NCBI RefSeq assembly: GCF_013373865.1
Contig: NC_050468.1
Span: 25,438,774-25,502,773, forward strand
Origin: Monomorium pharaonis
Lineage: Eukaryota; Arthropoda; Insecta; Hymenoptera; Formicidae
Length of the DNA stretch: 64,000 nucleotides
Direction: 5' to 3'
The notes beneath the pieces were generated by a model that had not been told where the DNA came from, searched no databases, and saw only the letters and a program-made list of their open reading frames with translations. The position numbers were made by a program, and so were the translations under genes. Shown piece by piece: positions 37,001-52,800 of the stretch. Each line of letters starts with the position of its first letter. The first letter of the stretch is position 1.

Positions 37001-40000
37001 TAATCAAGTATCTTGCGTTTGACATATTGCCGACATATATGGATCGCATTGCAAGGTTGCTGGAACATCTCGGCAAATAAATGAATGGTATCACTCACAT
37101 CGCTGATCCACATCGATCGATTTTCAGTTCGTGCGCCTAGTACAACCGTTACGTACTCCTCCCGTTACGTCATCGACAAGCAATCGGAGTAATGGCGCGA
37201 CTTAATAGCTTTAATCAGTCGAGGAAAGATTTCCAGGAGTTATCGGGCCAGTCCGACTTTTTCATCTAACGGGCGTCTAAACGAGTTTTTTAATATTAAT
37301 GGAGTTCGTTATATTCCGGAAATGAGAAATAAATATTCCGGTATACGCCGATCGATGTCGTAGGATTTCTCACGATTCATCCCGATCCCCCGCCGTTTTC
37401 GTTCCCGTCGACAGAACGATAATAATCAGTTTCGTCCAGCGGGCGGAGGAATGCAATAATCCAGTTAAGACTGCAGTGTAGTCCATTCTCGTAGGTCAAA
37501 GTGAGAGATTCGCGACTCGGTGGAGCAAGAAATACCGGAACCAAAGATCCCGATCCGAAATTATGTTATACAACCTCCTTCCTTCTCCCTCCTCCATCTC
37601 TCTCTCCCTCCCCCCTCCCCTCTCTCTCTCTTTCTCTGTATTGGCGTGCGTAACCGTGATCAGGGCAATATCTTGGGCGAATATTTTAAATTCGCCGGTA
37701 CCATTCCTGTTTTAGCTCCTATGCATCGGATAGCCCCGCATTATTGCATCGTTGCCCTGGAATGCTTAATATCGTGCCTTGGGGCCCGGACAAAGCGCGT
37801 TATTACATGGCAAAGAGATGGTCAACTTATAACTCGCTGGGGCTCTTCATCTTCGCCAATGCACGAGGGATGTATCTTGCGTCGAAATTTTACATCTCCG
37901 TGAAAACCGCTGGACGAGAGACGAAATCTGACTTCGTCCTTTTTACTAATCAAGAGAAACGCAATTCCCCAACGCAGTACAAGAAACCTCTGTTTAAAGG
38001 AAAGTTTCCCCGGTTAAATGTGCAGGGAGCGCAAATGTACAACATCTAACTTAAATGGCATAATAAAGAGAAAAATGAAGTCCCGTCTGTGCGAACAGAG
38101 AGAAATTTACCGTGGAATATTTATTGTCTTAATATCAGCTAACTATCGCTGCGTTTCGCTTGATACATCGCCGGGGTCTCGACTAAATGCACCGTCATCC
38201 AGCCAGTTAATGTCAGCGTGTTATGACAGATACACGGGGACGGCTCTATAAATCTAACCGATAGATATCTCACGGCATTTTTGCCGGGCGTGCCATTCCC
38301 GATCTATCGCGCGGCGAAACGTAAACGTCGTAAAAGCGTCGCAGCGAGTTGTACGCCAAGAGGCGAACGAGAGCTACGCGCAGCTTGACGTTCAAGTACG
38401 GAAGAAATCGTCCAGTCCACACATCCTCGCCGTGGCGGGGCATCACGAACGAGAAAGTAAACAAGTTGTCCGTATTATCTATGACTGCCGGTATCGATCC
38501 CCGTCAATGTCTCGATCCGGTGGGTCAAATGGACAATCAATTTCCGCGCGCATCAAATAGGTCGACTTGTCGAGCTTATGAATTATAATGTTGAGAAGAA
38601 GCCGCAAATAGACAGAGAGAGAGAGGAGGGGGGAACGAACGCGTAACGGTCCTGGCAGTCGGCGTTAGTCGGACAATTTGGTAACGTCGAAATGATGTCG
38701 GTCGAGAGGAACAAGAGGAGAGAGGATAAAAAAAAACGACGGCTACACGATCTCCGTGACTCGCGCATCAAGCGTGCGTTCCCTCCTCGTCGCTCGCCAG
38801 GTCTGATATTAGCGGATACGTTAAGTATGGGTTTCATAAGGGTTACATTAAGACGAGTATCATCCCTTTTTTTTTCTTGACGTACACTCTGGTACTTAGG
38901 AATATCTGCGAGATATGATAATGTCTTCCTTTCCCCCTCCCCTTTGCAGAAAAATACATCTCTCTTTCTCCCTCTGCTATCGGTCGATCTTTAACATTGT
39001 ATTACTTGTGGAAGATTTTAATCTTGCTCGTACTTCAAGATTCGAGTGTATTCGATAATTTGTATTTTTACTCCAGTAATATATATTCTTGCATCATGGA
39101 CTACAATTGATTGCAAACATAATGATGTCTTGCGTGATCTTTACATTTGAATGAATTCATAGAGTCATCACTGATGATTTTTTAACTACATGTTATTGAA
39201 AAAGGGAGATATAAAAGTATTTTTCACAATACTTATCCCAATGATATTTGTAGTGCTTGAAGTAAAACTGTATGCAGATTTTAACTATTAATTTAATAAA
39301 ATTGCAAGCTAAAAGAAGGAATTATGTTATTATTTTAACGCGTGTGTAATCACAGTTTTCACTATAATAGTTAATTAGTAATTCAATTTCACGAAAACAT
39401 TTTGTGCGAACTCTATTATGCTTTTGTACTTTTTTATCTAATAATCCTTTAAACTCATGAATTGATACGTTATCTTTTTAACGCTAACAATAAGAAGGAT
39501 TAATCGTTTCAGATAAGTAACAAATTTATGAATGTAGGATGTATTGTTGTAACACGAATTGTTGTCATTGCCTTGGTAATCCTGATTTAATCGTCTAACT
39601 TACGATCGCGTTTAATTGAAATCTCGCGAATCTATCGCGAAACGCGCAGTTTCCGAAAGACAGTTACGGTTCGGCTCGTCAAGTACCAACGGCGGCACGT
39701 ACGCGTCGTTAGAGAACATCAGTTAGAGACGCCTAAGTGCTGCGAGGATTTCTAGCCGTCCAATGTTGCTATCTCCAACACTTATCTCGATTCCAGTAAC
39801 GGTTTACGAACGTATTATTAATTTATTTAATGAGGATAGCTCAGCTTCGCTTATTTTACTCGCGGGCTCGGCGTCGGTAGTGCAAAGCGTATAATTATCG
39901 TGAGCTGCCGTAACCTTTTGCCGTGTGAATTGCGAAATCGTCTCACTCATCGGACGGACACGACCACTATCGGTCTCTCTCTCTCTCTCTCTCTATCGTC

Positions 40001-43000
40001 TATTAATTACTCCTCCTACGTCGGGTATAATTCGACAACCAAGAATACACGGATTTGTGAGATCTAAATCGATCTCATTGTCGATTAACACGTCTATTTT
40101 AAACCCTTGCGTAACGTATTGACGGAACCGTTAAAAGGAATGGACAAAACATAGATACCTCCTCCTTCGTCCCGTTTCGGGAACGCTACGAGTAATTATG
40201 GAATTCTGATGAAGGATAATTTTGAATGTACTCAGGAGCGAACTGCATCTACGAGTGCATGAGTTATCGAGATGACTAATCGCGTACGCCTTCGCTTCGA
40301 GATGTGCTCTCCGCTTCTCTTCGAGCAACGACGCACTTGATACGCACTTGTGTGTCTTTCTTATGAAATTGCCATCGCATTGTATCTCAGACCTTGGATA
40401 GCGCTCGGGAAAATAACGCTAGATAATTTGTCAACGCATTATCGCAAATTCAAGTCTGCGAATGCAGCAGCGTCGCGAAACGGAACGTCATGCAGTTTGT
40501 CCCTCGATTAATAATTGCAGCTCGACGATAACTTGTGCAACGTTAGGATCCCATAATAATGCTCCAAGTTTACTGGCGCAACGCGCGTAGTTCGTATATA
40601 TATTGTTCGCAATCGTTTTATATACCGTCTGGAGTCTCTCGATTACACAGCAGCCTGAATCACGCGCGACCATGACACAGGAAGCACTTTACGTTCTTTG
40701 CGTCTTCGCGTTCTTGCGCGTCTGTTCCGAGAAATATCTACGAAGAAACCTATGAGAAGACTCGGCTCGTAATACGAGGTTTTCTCTTGTTTTGAATTGT
40801 ACGCGAAGCGTATTGTGAGCAGAATAAGTGAATAAGAATTATTTCGTGTACATTGGCCTTTTGCGCATTTTTGTTGTAAAATAACACAGATTTTTCTAAA
40901 TTTTTTTATTTAGAAAAATATAAAAAGAGTTCTCTTTCACATTTATTGTAATACAAAACCAAACTTAAAATTTTTCTGTTTAGAGAAACGTAAGAAGATC
41001 TGCAAAAGTATTAAGATGAAGTGCTGTATAATGAGATAATTCCTAAATTTTTCTTACGTTCTTTTAAATTCTAAATTTTTAATTTTCAGAGACATTATTA
41101 AAAACAAGGGATACAGAAAACCGTTTAAATTGTTGATGAATGATTTATTTACTTGAATGATATTTATAATGACAAAATTCAATAATAATTGCAATTTGAA
41201 ATTTGTACTGTATACAGATTTCGAATCTTGACTGAACAAAAAAAATGTTTTAAGATAAAAAATTATTTTAAAGCACATGATGTTTACAATGTATACAATA
41301 AATACTCATGTTTAAAAAAAATATTACATCTGTAGCTAGAATATAAGACTCGTGTTCCCCGTATCGATTAATGTATTCAGTTACGTAATACACACTTCGG
41401 TATAATTTCTTGTTCCTCTGAATGCCTGAGGATGTTATATATACGTCTAGTTAAGTGAAAATTTATAGTATGCTAAGATCACAAAGTAATTTTCAAATAC
41501 ATCGGATGCATCATATATTATATGTGTTATTAAAAATAGATTACATGTAGCAAGCAAACTAAACAACGTTAGAAAAATTTCCAACATGCTCGATAATGAA
41601 CGATATTACATCTTATGAATGTTAAGCATGTACGTAACATGGTTATTACGTACATAGTAGTTGAGAATATTATGAATTCTGATAACACCACGAAAATTGG
41701 CAAACGCAACGTAGATTTTATCGCGATGGATAAGAACGACAGTTTCAACGAGTAGGTAAACGATACCGCGGGTAAACCATGAGATTTATTTGTGATCTTA
41801 ACGAGCGCAACTAACAGACGGCGTGTGCAAGACCGCGGTAAGCGAATCCCGATTTGCATAATCGTTTCTATTTAATCCTAATTAGGAGTCGGCTCAAACG
41901 CGTGTTTCGTGAGAGGATTATTGGGAAACGCGACTGCAGCTATATGCGGCTCATCGACTCGAGCGCCTCGTAAAACCATCGGCCGCGAGAGAGTCGTGAG
42001 CCGTGGGCGGCTTAATTAAATTCCACTTCGAAGTCGATAGCGTGGAAAAGTGATAAATCGATGCGGCCACGCGGATCAGCTGCTCATCTCATCGCCGTTG
42101 GCTGCTGAGTAGCAACGGTCCGACAGGTAGTTTGCCGTAAAAGGCGAAGCTGTCGCGCACTTAGACGTTAGCGTTCGAACAACATATTGCAGCTTTACAA
42201 CCGTCCCTAAGTGCAGTAACATTGTCGAGAGTCAAAGGTGATGACAATAAGCGGTCGCTTAGCCGTCAACAAGAGTCTCTCTCTCTCGGCTGGAGAACCG
42301 CTCGTCGTTTCTATTTTATAGCTCGTACGAGTGGGGGATCTTGTTAAATAAGATAAATACGATCCGCAAGGTGAAATCGGTGCGGAAAGCTTTCGTCGTC
42401 CGTCAGGCGCGATAAATGCGCGTCTATTTGTATGACTTAGTTCATCGAGAGATTGTTGGCTAATCCGTTCGTTGAAACGAGGTTGAATGGAAACCTCGAG
42501 ATGGTATCGTTGCGTCAGTAATATACGCGGCTCTAAAATTCCCCGCTTAAAAATCGGTAGCTTGTCGAAACCCTCGCTTTTCGAAACGAGAAACACTCTC
42601 GACACTTGGGTTTTCATAGATAAAATTCGGCCGAGAGAAAGAAGCAGCAACAAATTTTCGTTGGGAAAACGATTCGATCGAGATCTCTGCCGAGGTATTC
42701 GCTGAAATCGACAATCACGATAATAAATAAGAGAATCTTCTGTGAAAGGGGGAGGGAAAAAGGGGGAGAGGAAACATCGAAGATGAATGTATCGACGCGT
42801 CGGCGATCCTGACAAAAGATGCGATACTCGCGAGATTAGATTCGCCGCTCCGCTCGCGAGCCTCGGTCCGATCAAAGAAAGATCTCAGTCGGCGGTTAAG
42901 TAACGCAAACGTTAACGTTCCGCACAACGCGTTGCACAACGGCGTTGCCACGGTCGGTTTTGATCGCGGCCACAGGTATTCCCTGTCGTAGAGACCGCGG

Positions 43001-45882
43001 TTCATAGAATGCCTAACGAGATAGATCATAAGCAACAATGGCCCGAGACGATACGAAGGCGGAGATTCGCTGCGAAGCGCACGCTCAGAGAGGCCCGTCT
43101 TGTTCTTCTCCGCTCGTCGCGTCCACTATTCAGCCGATCACCTCCGTCGATTGCCTCCCTCCCTTCCTCCCCTCCCCCCCCCCCGCCCTTTATATTCTCC
43201 CCATGGGATTTCTTTCGCGTTGCAACAAGGAGTCACAACAACCGCGATCACGCGGTTAACCAAAGAAGAAATTAATCGTTCGCGTGCGCGCGGGCAGATA
43301 CACTGCCGGTACACGGAGAAATGTAGCGATGCAAATGCGAGGCTAAAAGCGATGCTCGGCGACTCGCTGCATTTATTACAAACCTCGTGTTATAAATCGC
43401 TGTCGCTTTTTCTTCTTTTCTTCTCTCTCTCTCTCTTTCCCTCTTTCCACTTCATGAAACTCAATTTCGTAGAAGAGTGACATTAACAAGGTAACATTCT
43501 CGACACCGACTCTCTGATTGCGACGAACTTTGACGATGAACGTCGCGATCCTAGGTGTTTGTGTCCAGGTATTTAACTGCATTGTGCCTGTCCCCCCTGC
43601 GTTCCCGTTCCTAGTAGACGAGCCGTTATTTCCAATGCCTGAGAAAAGTCCGGCAATAGACACGTATGTACGGGTCACGTTCGCTCGGTACGGTACAGTA
43701 GCAGCGTTTCTGCAGGCGTATTCTCAGCGGCTATAATAACGATTGCGGGTCAGGCCGGTGTAATTTTCATTCCAACGGAATGACGATCAAGAGGAGGCTA
43801 GGAGGACCGAAACACGTTGACCGTCAATAATGAAGCAACCGCGGCGACGGTGGCGAAACGCGACAGTTCCACCACCAGGTGGGCGTGCGTGCGTTCTCTT
43901 GCAAAAACCGGTGTGGTCGTGAGAACTACGTGTGGACACGCGATAATATGCAGACTGCATCTCCGGTAGAAAAGAAGGAAGTCGGTATATTCGTCAATAC
44001 CGCGTCAAAATCAAATCTGTATACACAATACCGTCGTTAAAGTCGCATCTAGAGCCCATTAGACTGTCATATGTACATTGCACGGTTATTTTTTGCATGC
44101 CGTAAAAACAAGGACGGATCTATAATTATTAAATAAATATACACATACAGTTACGAAGACAATTATTCAAATACAGAATGTAGAAGTTTATTTTATTAAA
44201 ACTACAAATTCATTAAAGATTATAACTTTTAAATTTAATAATATTATTAAGGAAAAAACTCGACTAAGTCTTCCCGGAAAAAAATTATGATATTTCGTAA
44301 ATTTTTATAGTATAAAATGAAGATTTAATGTCTGGACAATTAGATATGTGACTGTATGTACAATCTAGTTACGTTTTAAAACTTGATTTATAACTTTATT
44401 TAATTTTTGTTTCATATGCTGTATGAAGTTTATATTTATACAATGACTCTCTCTTTCTATCTCTCTTTCTCTCTCCCTTTTTTTGTCATGTTGAATCACT
44501 AATAAAATTAACCCGAATTATTTCGAATCCTGGGGAGATTTGTAAATTCCTACAATTTATGCCGCTATTGGCAATCTATTGCTCGTGATTTTTCGCGGAT
44601 CTGATAAACTTTAGAACTGAGAAAACGCTCTAATCTCTACTTCGATCATTATCTATACGAAGCATTGTCCGAATAATTGTTGTAAGAATAAAGTTAATGA
44701 TCACATGAAGAATTACCTGACGACTTATTAAACTTGGCCTGTTCTCCAGAAGCCACAGCCACAAAATAATATAATTGAGGCAGGTACTCCGATTTGCATC
44801 GCTCTTGGAGTAACATTCAGAATTTATGTTTAATATCACATAGTCTTTATTATACTCTTCCGTGTAATATTTGTAATATTAAAAATAAGCCGAAAAAGAG
44901 TCCGTTTTTCAAGTTCTCATCCTGCCGTTACTAAAATATTCATCCGTACCAAAAGATAATGCAATCAAGATGCGATTGAATGAATATGCAGTTAAATGTT
45001 TAAAAGGCGCATGAGTAATTAATTCGATTGAGACATCTAGGGTAAAGCTGAAGACTGAATGCAGTATTTTAATTGAATTCGATAAAAGAAATAACGAGAT
45101 AATAACGTAATGATATGTTAAGGCGAAGCAGCTGTGCTCCAATTTGATCGGTAGCCCGTCGATGAATGAGCGGTCGTAGGGGCCTTTCATTATAAAATTG
45201 TGGATTAAAAAATAAAAGGAAAGGAAAAGGAAACGAGAACATCTCTTTCGATCCAGTTACTTTCTCGTGTTGCCTAAGTTCGTCCTGTCGACGTGTTTCT
45301 CTGAACAGAGCACCGTCTCTCTTTCTCTCTTTCTCGATACGCGCTCCATTGATCTTTCATGCCGTTACTCTCTACGAGTTCCGATTCTTAAGATAATGGC
45401 GGTGCTTGTTACTACAGAAAGAGCATTAGCGAACAATACACAAAAGGCAAGTGTGTAAAATTTAAAAAGGCAGCGATAATAGTATTTAATACGGCGTAGT
45501 TGGATTGATGTTGATTTATTACACGAACAACGATACATTCATTTTTCAATTGCCCTTGAAACCTCGGAAACAAGTTTAATTTCACATTATTAGAGGGGTA
45601 TTATTACACTGATAAAAAAAAGAAAGGAAATCTTGCGATAGCGTATTAGAACTTTTTATGGATACAACATGGATAAGGCGTGTATTCAAGGTCCTTGATG
45701 AGATATACATCGACATGTAATTTCTGGACACATAATTGCCGGCCCATTAAATAGAAAGTTATTTAAATCGAGTTAATAACATTATCTCGCGTAACAACCG
45801 CTTACATAATGTCTGTGTATAAATGTCATTTTTAAATACTGAAAAAGTATTGTTAACATTATCAAATAACGATATTCCGTTA

Positions 45883-45969
<87 letters not shown>

Positions 45970-46287
45970 CTCTCTCTCTTTCTCTGATTGTAATACATTA
46001 ATTATAGTAAAGTATTATTGGCAAATAAAGCTACTTGCTTCACGATTTTTTTCTAAATTAAAAAGAACATGACAAATGAAAAGTATGTCAATTAGGAAAC
46101 AAACTGACGAAATGTCTCTACAATCAATATACACATTCGATGATTGAGCAATGACGTAGCTTGAAATGTTCATTTAGATGTACAGATAGCAAAATTGATA
46201 TATGTTCATGACTTGCAGATAGTACGCATTAAAATTGGCGCATGTCACGTGCAACGCCTGGATTCATTAATATTATAAAAACGATTA

Positions 46288-46344
<57 letters not shown>

Positions 46345-46771
46345 TATTATATTATTAATTGCAATTCTCTATTCCAATAGCAATTGCTCAAGATGCACTT
46401 CGTATTCATACATTACATATGAATCCTCTCTTCAACAATCATAAATAACGATTGAGTCTAAAGCAAAAATCTATCCAAATAAAAATTAAATATTAGTTAA
46501 AAATTCTTATGTCATGTGTCAAGGTACGCAACAATTAATTCCCTCCTTCTCCCTCATATTATATTATCTTACTGTAAAGGTAAAGAAATAATTGTGAAAG
46601 AGTCTTAATTATAACATTAAAAGTCGAACAAATTTTATGACGTATTATTTAATGTATGTATTCTACTATATGTTTTTGCATTTCAATCTTGAAAATAAAT
46701 TCTACTGAGATTACGACGTTACTTTTATCAAATTCGAGCTTTAAATTTGGAACTGCTGAGTAAAGAAATAA

Positions 46772-46832
<61 letters not shown>

Positions 46833-49800
46833 AGAAGAGTATATCGAAAGAAATCTGAATATGGAAAATCAATCAGATCAATGGAAAAAGCAGAGGAAGA
46901 GGAGCGCAAGCTGATGACAAATGTAAACGAATCGGTGACAAATAAGTACACTGATTGTCCGTCGTTAATTCACCCGCGTCGTAAGTTTGAGAAAAGAAAC
47001 TCTCGTCGATGCCGGCCTGGCGATTCACTATTATCCACAGCCGCGGGCTGTTTAGAGAAATCATTTCGTGCGCGAGCGATGCAACCGTCCCGCCATGATT
47101 CTAATGAGAGGCACACTCTCGGCGGCGCGCGCACCTACGTATGATTTATGACGTGATTATATAATGTCGATTATTACGACGGTGCATCGATACCCTATAA
47201 ATTGATATAGCCGCGGCACTCACAAAGTACCGACAGGCGATGCGCAATTATTGCATCCGCGCTCGCGTGGATTTTGCAAACAAGTACAAGTAAACTCTGC
47301 GCGCCTGCTGATTCTAGTTTCGTTGAAGACTACGTCAAGACTGGATCAACGATCTTGTGTAATCTTTTATATGTATAATAAAAAACTCTTCCTGACGATC
47401 AATGGATAACGCGTGACTTTCGTTCCATTTTGAACTTTTTAAAGTCGGAAAAAACATCCGTGGCTAATAATAAACGGACTTTAAGTACTGTCAGTATTAT
47501 ATACACACTTAGGAAAAGAAATTTATTTTGACGTAGGTGTATATAAGATGATGCGTATCAAGCATGATGAGTAATACTACAAGTTTTGAGATTCATAATT
47601 ATTTTAATAGCCTAACAATTATTTTCAAAACTGTATTCACACACATTCAAATTTTTAGATACTTTAGTAAAATCATTTTTTCCGTGTGATATGGTTTGGA
47701 AAAAAATAATAATTGCAGCTATAGTAAAAATGATTTAGATATAAAAAATGATTAACAACTGTAATATTGCATATCTTACACTTAATCAATCTAAATGACA
47801 TGAGACAAAAGTATCTCAACTGTTAGTGAAATAAAAATTTTCTTTGAAAGAAAAGTTAAAAAAAAAAAAAGGTTCTTCTGAGCGCCTATTCATATGAAGG
47901 CTAATCACATTTGTTTGACAATGAGACTTAAATTTTTCAAATAAAATTGTTAGAATGTTGTTACTACAAATTATATGTATGACAATCAATATTTCACTCT
48001 CTAAAGTACAATCAGTGAAAAATCAGTGAAGTCAGTGAAAATACACTGATTTTCAGTAGTCATATAACTTATTGATCAGTGAAATAAATACACTGATCTT
48101 TCTGTAATAATACACTAATTGTAAAGTCGAAATTACTAAAAGACAATGAATACTCACTAATTATCATAAGTGTACTACAAATCAATGACAATACACTGAT
48201 TGTTATTTAGAGAGCAGCAGACATCAAAACTCTACAAAAATTCGATGAATTTTGATTGCGACATCTAGAAATCTATCTGCATCAGCAAAACATTATTTTT
48301 AGTGTATGCGCTCAGAGTAAAAACTAGTATTTATGTTCCGCCCACACAGTTTTTTCCATTGCGCTCCATTCTGTATCAAAAGGATTAATACGTTCCATGC
48401 TATTTTTCCGCGACTGTCTGTGCAGACCATGTATGTTGCTAGAGATGATAACTATTCTATATTCAAATATTATGCAGCCTGAATAAAAAATTCAACGTGA
48501 CACATATAGCACAAAGTGTGTTAAGAAATATTGCATAAGCTCTCGGTAACAACGATCAGCCTGGAATCACATGTAACGTTTAGGGATCCCGTGTGTAAAC
48601 GTTACTACGACTAGTAGTACTGCAATTTTCTTGCATCGCATTTAATTCATAACCACAACGGACGTTTGCGTCGCGACTTTGAGCGAAATTAAATCCGGAT
48701 TCGCCGGACTGGCGATTATGTGGAGTCGCGACATCGGTGCGCGCCATTTAACATTCCGTAGCGACAAAGTGACGACTTCGGAAGATAAGAGAGAAACCTC
48801 GTGTCCCGAACAAAGCTCGGAGGGAGCACGCGCGTCAGCGTGAGACAATTATCGCCACTATACGTGACTGCCGTCGCTATATGCGAAATATCTCCATTCT
48901 ATACGCGAATAGCCTTGAGCGCGTACACAGCCGGGCCCGCTCAACACGTGCGTCCTGGACACGCACAAATAATTTCCTGGGCAATCAACGCGCCGGAAAC
49001 TTAACCAATCGACGCGTACCAACGACTTCGCTTACTTCTCGACCTCGATTGGTTAGATGATGTGAATGGGGTGTGACTTTTCGGCCGTGAAGGGGCTCCA
49101 CGCCGTGAGGGCTTCCGCCAGGCAGGGATCCACCTGGCCCCCGGGGCAACTACGAGCGACGTGGCGATCGTTAATTTCATTAGGGGTTGATTTTAGAAGT
49201 TTAGTCGCCTTTATACAAAGATGGTGGACGCCCTCCATTCGTGGGGACCACGCGCGAAACGCGCGGTCCCGTCTGCCGAACAGTGTAAGAAAGGCACTCA
49301 CACCTCGCCGATACTCGAATATTTGGAATCGATTAGCGTACTTTTCCCTCGTGACGCTGCCGCGTGATCCGGATTTGAATTAAACTCACTTTTTCGCGAG
49401 CGTATGTTTAAATAAAAGGCATCCTTCCGGCAAATGCGAAGGGTGAAGATTATTATCATAATCTACCGATTTGCCGTCGCAAGATATAATCGGTTTGGAA
49501 ATAAAGAACACGGTAATTAACATCCGCTGGCTCGCGAGAAGCGGCAAAGTGAGGACATTGAATAGCGCGAATAGAAAAGAGCCATTAAAGTTGCACAACT
49601 GCGTGGCCTTTTTTGAATGATTAATTACTTTCGATTCTTCTCATGGCTGTGCCGCGTAGATAATAAATTGAACCGTGCAAATTCGTGTTGTAGAACACGT
49701 GTTGCCTTAAGTAAATTAGCAAACACATAGTGAAGAGATCTGTACTTTCGTATACAATATTTATATGTCGCGAGTAATAATTTTCGAGATAGAAGCACGT

Positions 49801-52800
49801 AAATATTTTTTATCAGAACAGTGCTTGTGGACCGTTAGTCTTGGCTTTCTCTCTCGAAAATATATCGCAGTACGGTTTGCAAAAAACAGACAACCCTTCC
49901 CCCCCCCCTCCCCGAAAACAGATATCGGCTTTCGAGTTGTTTCCGGCTGCGATCCGTTACGCGTTGGGGATCGATTGTTTTTCGAGGTACGCAAATAAAT
50001 GTACTCGTAAATCGAAACGATGGCCCACAGAATGAAAACTTGTTGCCTGCAATTCGCTTCAAATGTTGTAGCTGCAGGATCAAAAAAATTTTGTAGAGCG
50101 TCATCGCTAGCGAAAGAATCCGTTCGTCCTCGATACTTCGTAGCCGAGCTAAACTGGAGCACGTCGCCGTCATCGTCGTCGTCGTCGTCGTCGTTGTCGT
50201 CGTCGTCGAGTGATGGAGCCAAGGTAAGCCGCAATAATTGTATAACCGGCTTCTGAGAAGCGGAACGCGCTCAACTCTATACACCGATAGATATATAATA
50301 TATCGCCGTTACTATCACCGATTCGGAACGATCAAGTGTACAAGAGTCTTACGTTCTGTCACCCATAGAAAGTTACCACGAATGAATTTCTAGATATATA
50401 TATAAAAAAGTCAAAGGTATCCCGATCCAACAAGCCGCAACCAAAAGGAGCAATATTGCAAGTTTCCTTCGTTACATCTAATCGTTAGATGTTATTACGT
50501 TTAATCCTCAACCTTCACTGTGTGGTCTAAAGACCCTAAGAAAGTTCAGTTTCAAAAGACTTTGTGTACAGCTTCTTTTAAATTAAAAAAAAATAACATT
50601 AAATCAATAATCCTGAACACTTTTATACATATCGATATCAATAAAAAAACATTTTTCTTTCATAAATAAATAAGTATACTTTGTAGAAATTGTTCGTTTT
50701 TTACCCCAAAATCCACTTGCTTTGATTCTCAAAATAAATACCTTATTTAAAACGGGCATAATTAAACTATTTTTGTCCTCAAAGCATACCATCGGAAGAA
50801 TATCTCATTAAATTTTTAGCTTAAAATATCAAAAGCCATGAATTTTTTAATGAAAGTTATTTTTTTCAGTTTTTTCCGCTTCTCGAATTTTTTCTTCGTA
50901 TTTGACATCAAGTTTTATAAAAAACCCAATTGCATCTTAAAAAAGGATCTTTAAGAATCATCCAGTAATTTTTTCAAGTTAAAACAATCAATGCCTTTAT
51001 TACGATAAGCATATAAGTGATTGGGGTTTAAACAACCCCACTGTGAACGTTATAAGATTTTCACGAAGTGTGAACGTTAAGAGTTAACATTTAATTTAAA
51101 TAACATTGTTTCCGATTAACGTTGCATCTCACACGTATCCCGTACCGGTTTTGGAAACAAAAAAAAAACAAAAAGATTCGCGGGGAGGAAAAGAGGAACG
51201 TGCGAGAGAGGAAGAGCAGAGAGAAGGAACGATTGTGCGAAGAGCAGGAGAGAAGCGGAATCGAAAAGGAGACCGGCCAAATAAGCTGTCGCAGGACGAG
51301 TAACGAGGCATATAATAACCCTCGGTGACATTCGAACAAACAGCCATCTGTAGGTAATACCCCTGTGGTGAGGAACGCCCCGAAAACTACACCCCGCCAA
51401 GAAATTACAATGACAATAAGCGAAATCCGATCCGCCCGCGGGCACGCACTGTATTTCTCTCTCCTTTTTTTTTTGTCCTTTCTTTCTTTTTGCCCTCGCA
51501 CCTCCTCTCGCAGCGCGTACACGCACGACTCCACGCGTCCCGGTAGGTTTTCTCGGCCATTGTGCGACGCGACGATCCGAAGAGGCGAGAAGAATTAACG
51601 TCGTCGAGAACGAGGGTCGTCGCGCAATACGTATGTGGGCCCTAAAAAAGTCGTTGTTTCCTACAATCACACGTTTTCTGACGCCGCTAAATCGCTATAT
51701 CAACATAACCGGATCCTCTGTGCGCTCTATCGAGCTTGAACACTATAGAATTACTAACGTTTGTGTTATGTATATCATTTTTAATAGAAATAAAGGGAGA
51801 AGATAATTTAATCAATGTAATTTACGCATTGTAATAAAAATCGCGGATGAGAGAATCTCAGGAAATCCGCGGTAATAATTAGAATATATTATATTAGAAA
51901 AAAAATGAAAATAAGTTAAATCGTGATTGAAGTTAATGTACATTGATAGAAATGGATATAAAAGTATTCAAAATGAATTAATTCTTTTAAATTTATAACG
52001 GCAGATTTTTCAGATTTTCTGACTTTTATCGCAATGTAAATAATTACATTAATTAATTTTCCTTTTATAAAAAAAATATATATATATAATATATTTAAAC
52101 AGTAGAGAAGTAGATATACTTATTTTGATTCTTCATAATTCTAGTATTGATATTAATGTAATGATTGTCTTTGCATTTGTTGCATTAATTTCATTTGTAA
52201 GGGGCCTAGGGCGGAAAAGGAATTATTACAATTTCGTAAGAACTGCTTTATTCTGGTTCTCGTGGCTCGGGTCAAGTAACAACTGAACTACCGCTCGACC
52301 ACGTTCATCCTCCCTCTCGTCGGTCGCGCCAGCGCCCTCCATCTCTTCTACTCCTAACTACGTACTCATGCATTACATGCTATTCTCTTACAGTTCGGCC
52401 ATACCTGACCCCTCGTTCGTCCCGAACGGCGTTACAATTTGTTTTAAGTTTTAAAGATAGGAAAAAAAAAAAAAAAAAAAAATTTTATGATTGTAGTATT
52501 ATAAATACAGGTCTTATTGGTTACGCTTTCGCCATAGTCGCATATTTGCGGGTTCCCATACACCTTCGTATTTTTTTTGTGTGACCTGACATCCAGAAAT
52601 GTCTGCTACGATATATCTATTGTTTCGTAAAATTTTTATTATCTCGTACGGGCCTTTAAATCTAGGTTTTATTTTAGGTGATATTCCTGCGGTAGTGTCT
52701 ATGTTTTTTAACATTACGTAATCGCCAATTCCGTATTTAAAAGGTTCTTTCTTTTTTTTATCGGCTTGCGCTTTTACTTGGTTTTGTTGTGAGATAATTT

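Noticed and set aside
42207..42875. 222-codon minus-strand ORF
   Set aside because: No family motif, rich in Arg/Ser/Leu, in a CpG-rich patch with several competing frames; no splice context tied to AP-2.
45759..45998. Arg-Glu repeat ORF
   Set aside because: Translation of the CT microsatellite.
51091..51670. 147- and 184-codon minus-strand ORFs
   Set aside because: Overlapping frames over purine/pyrimidine-rich sequence; no recognisable domain.
52393..52420. Polypurine tract next to the 3' LTR
   Set aside because: The only purine-rich run (GAGGGGTCAGG) is about 15 bases from the LTR and interrupted; not called.
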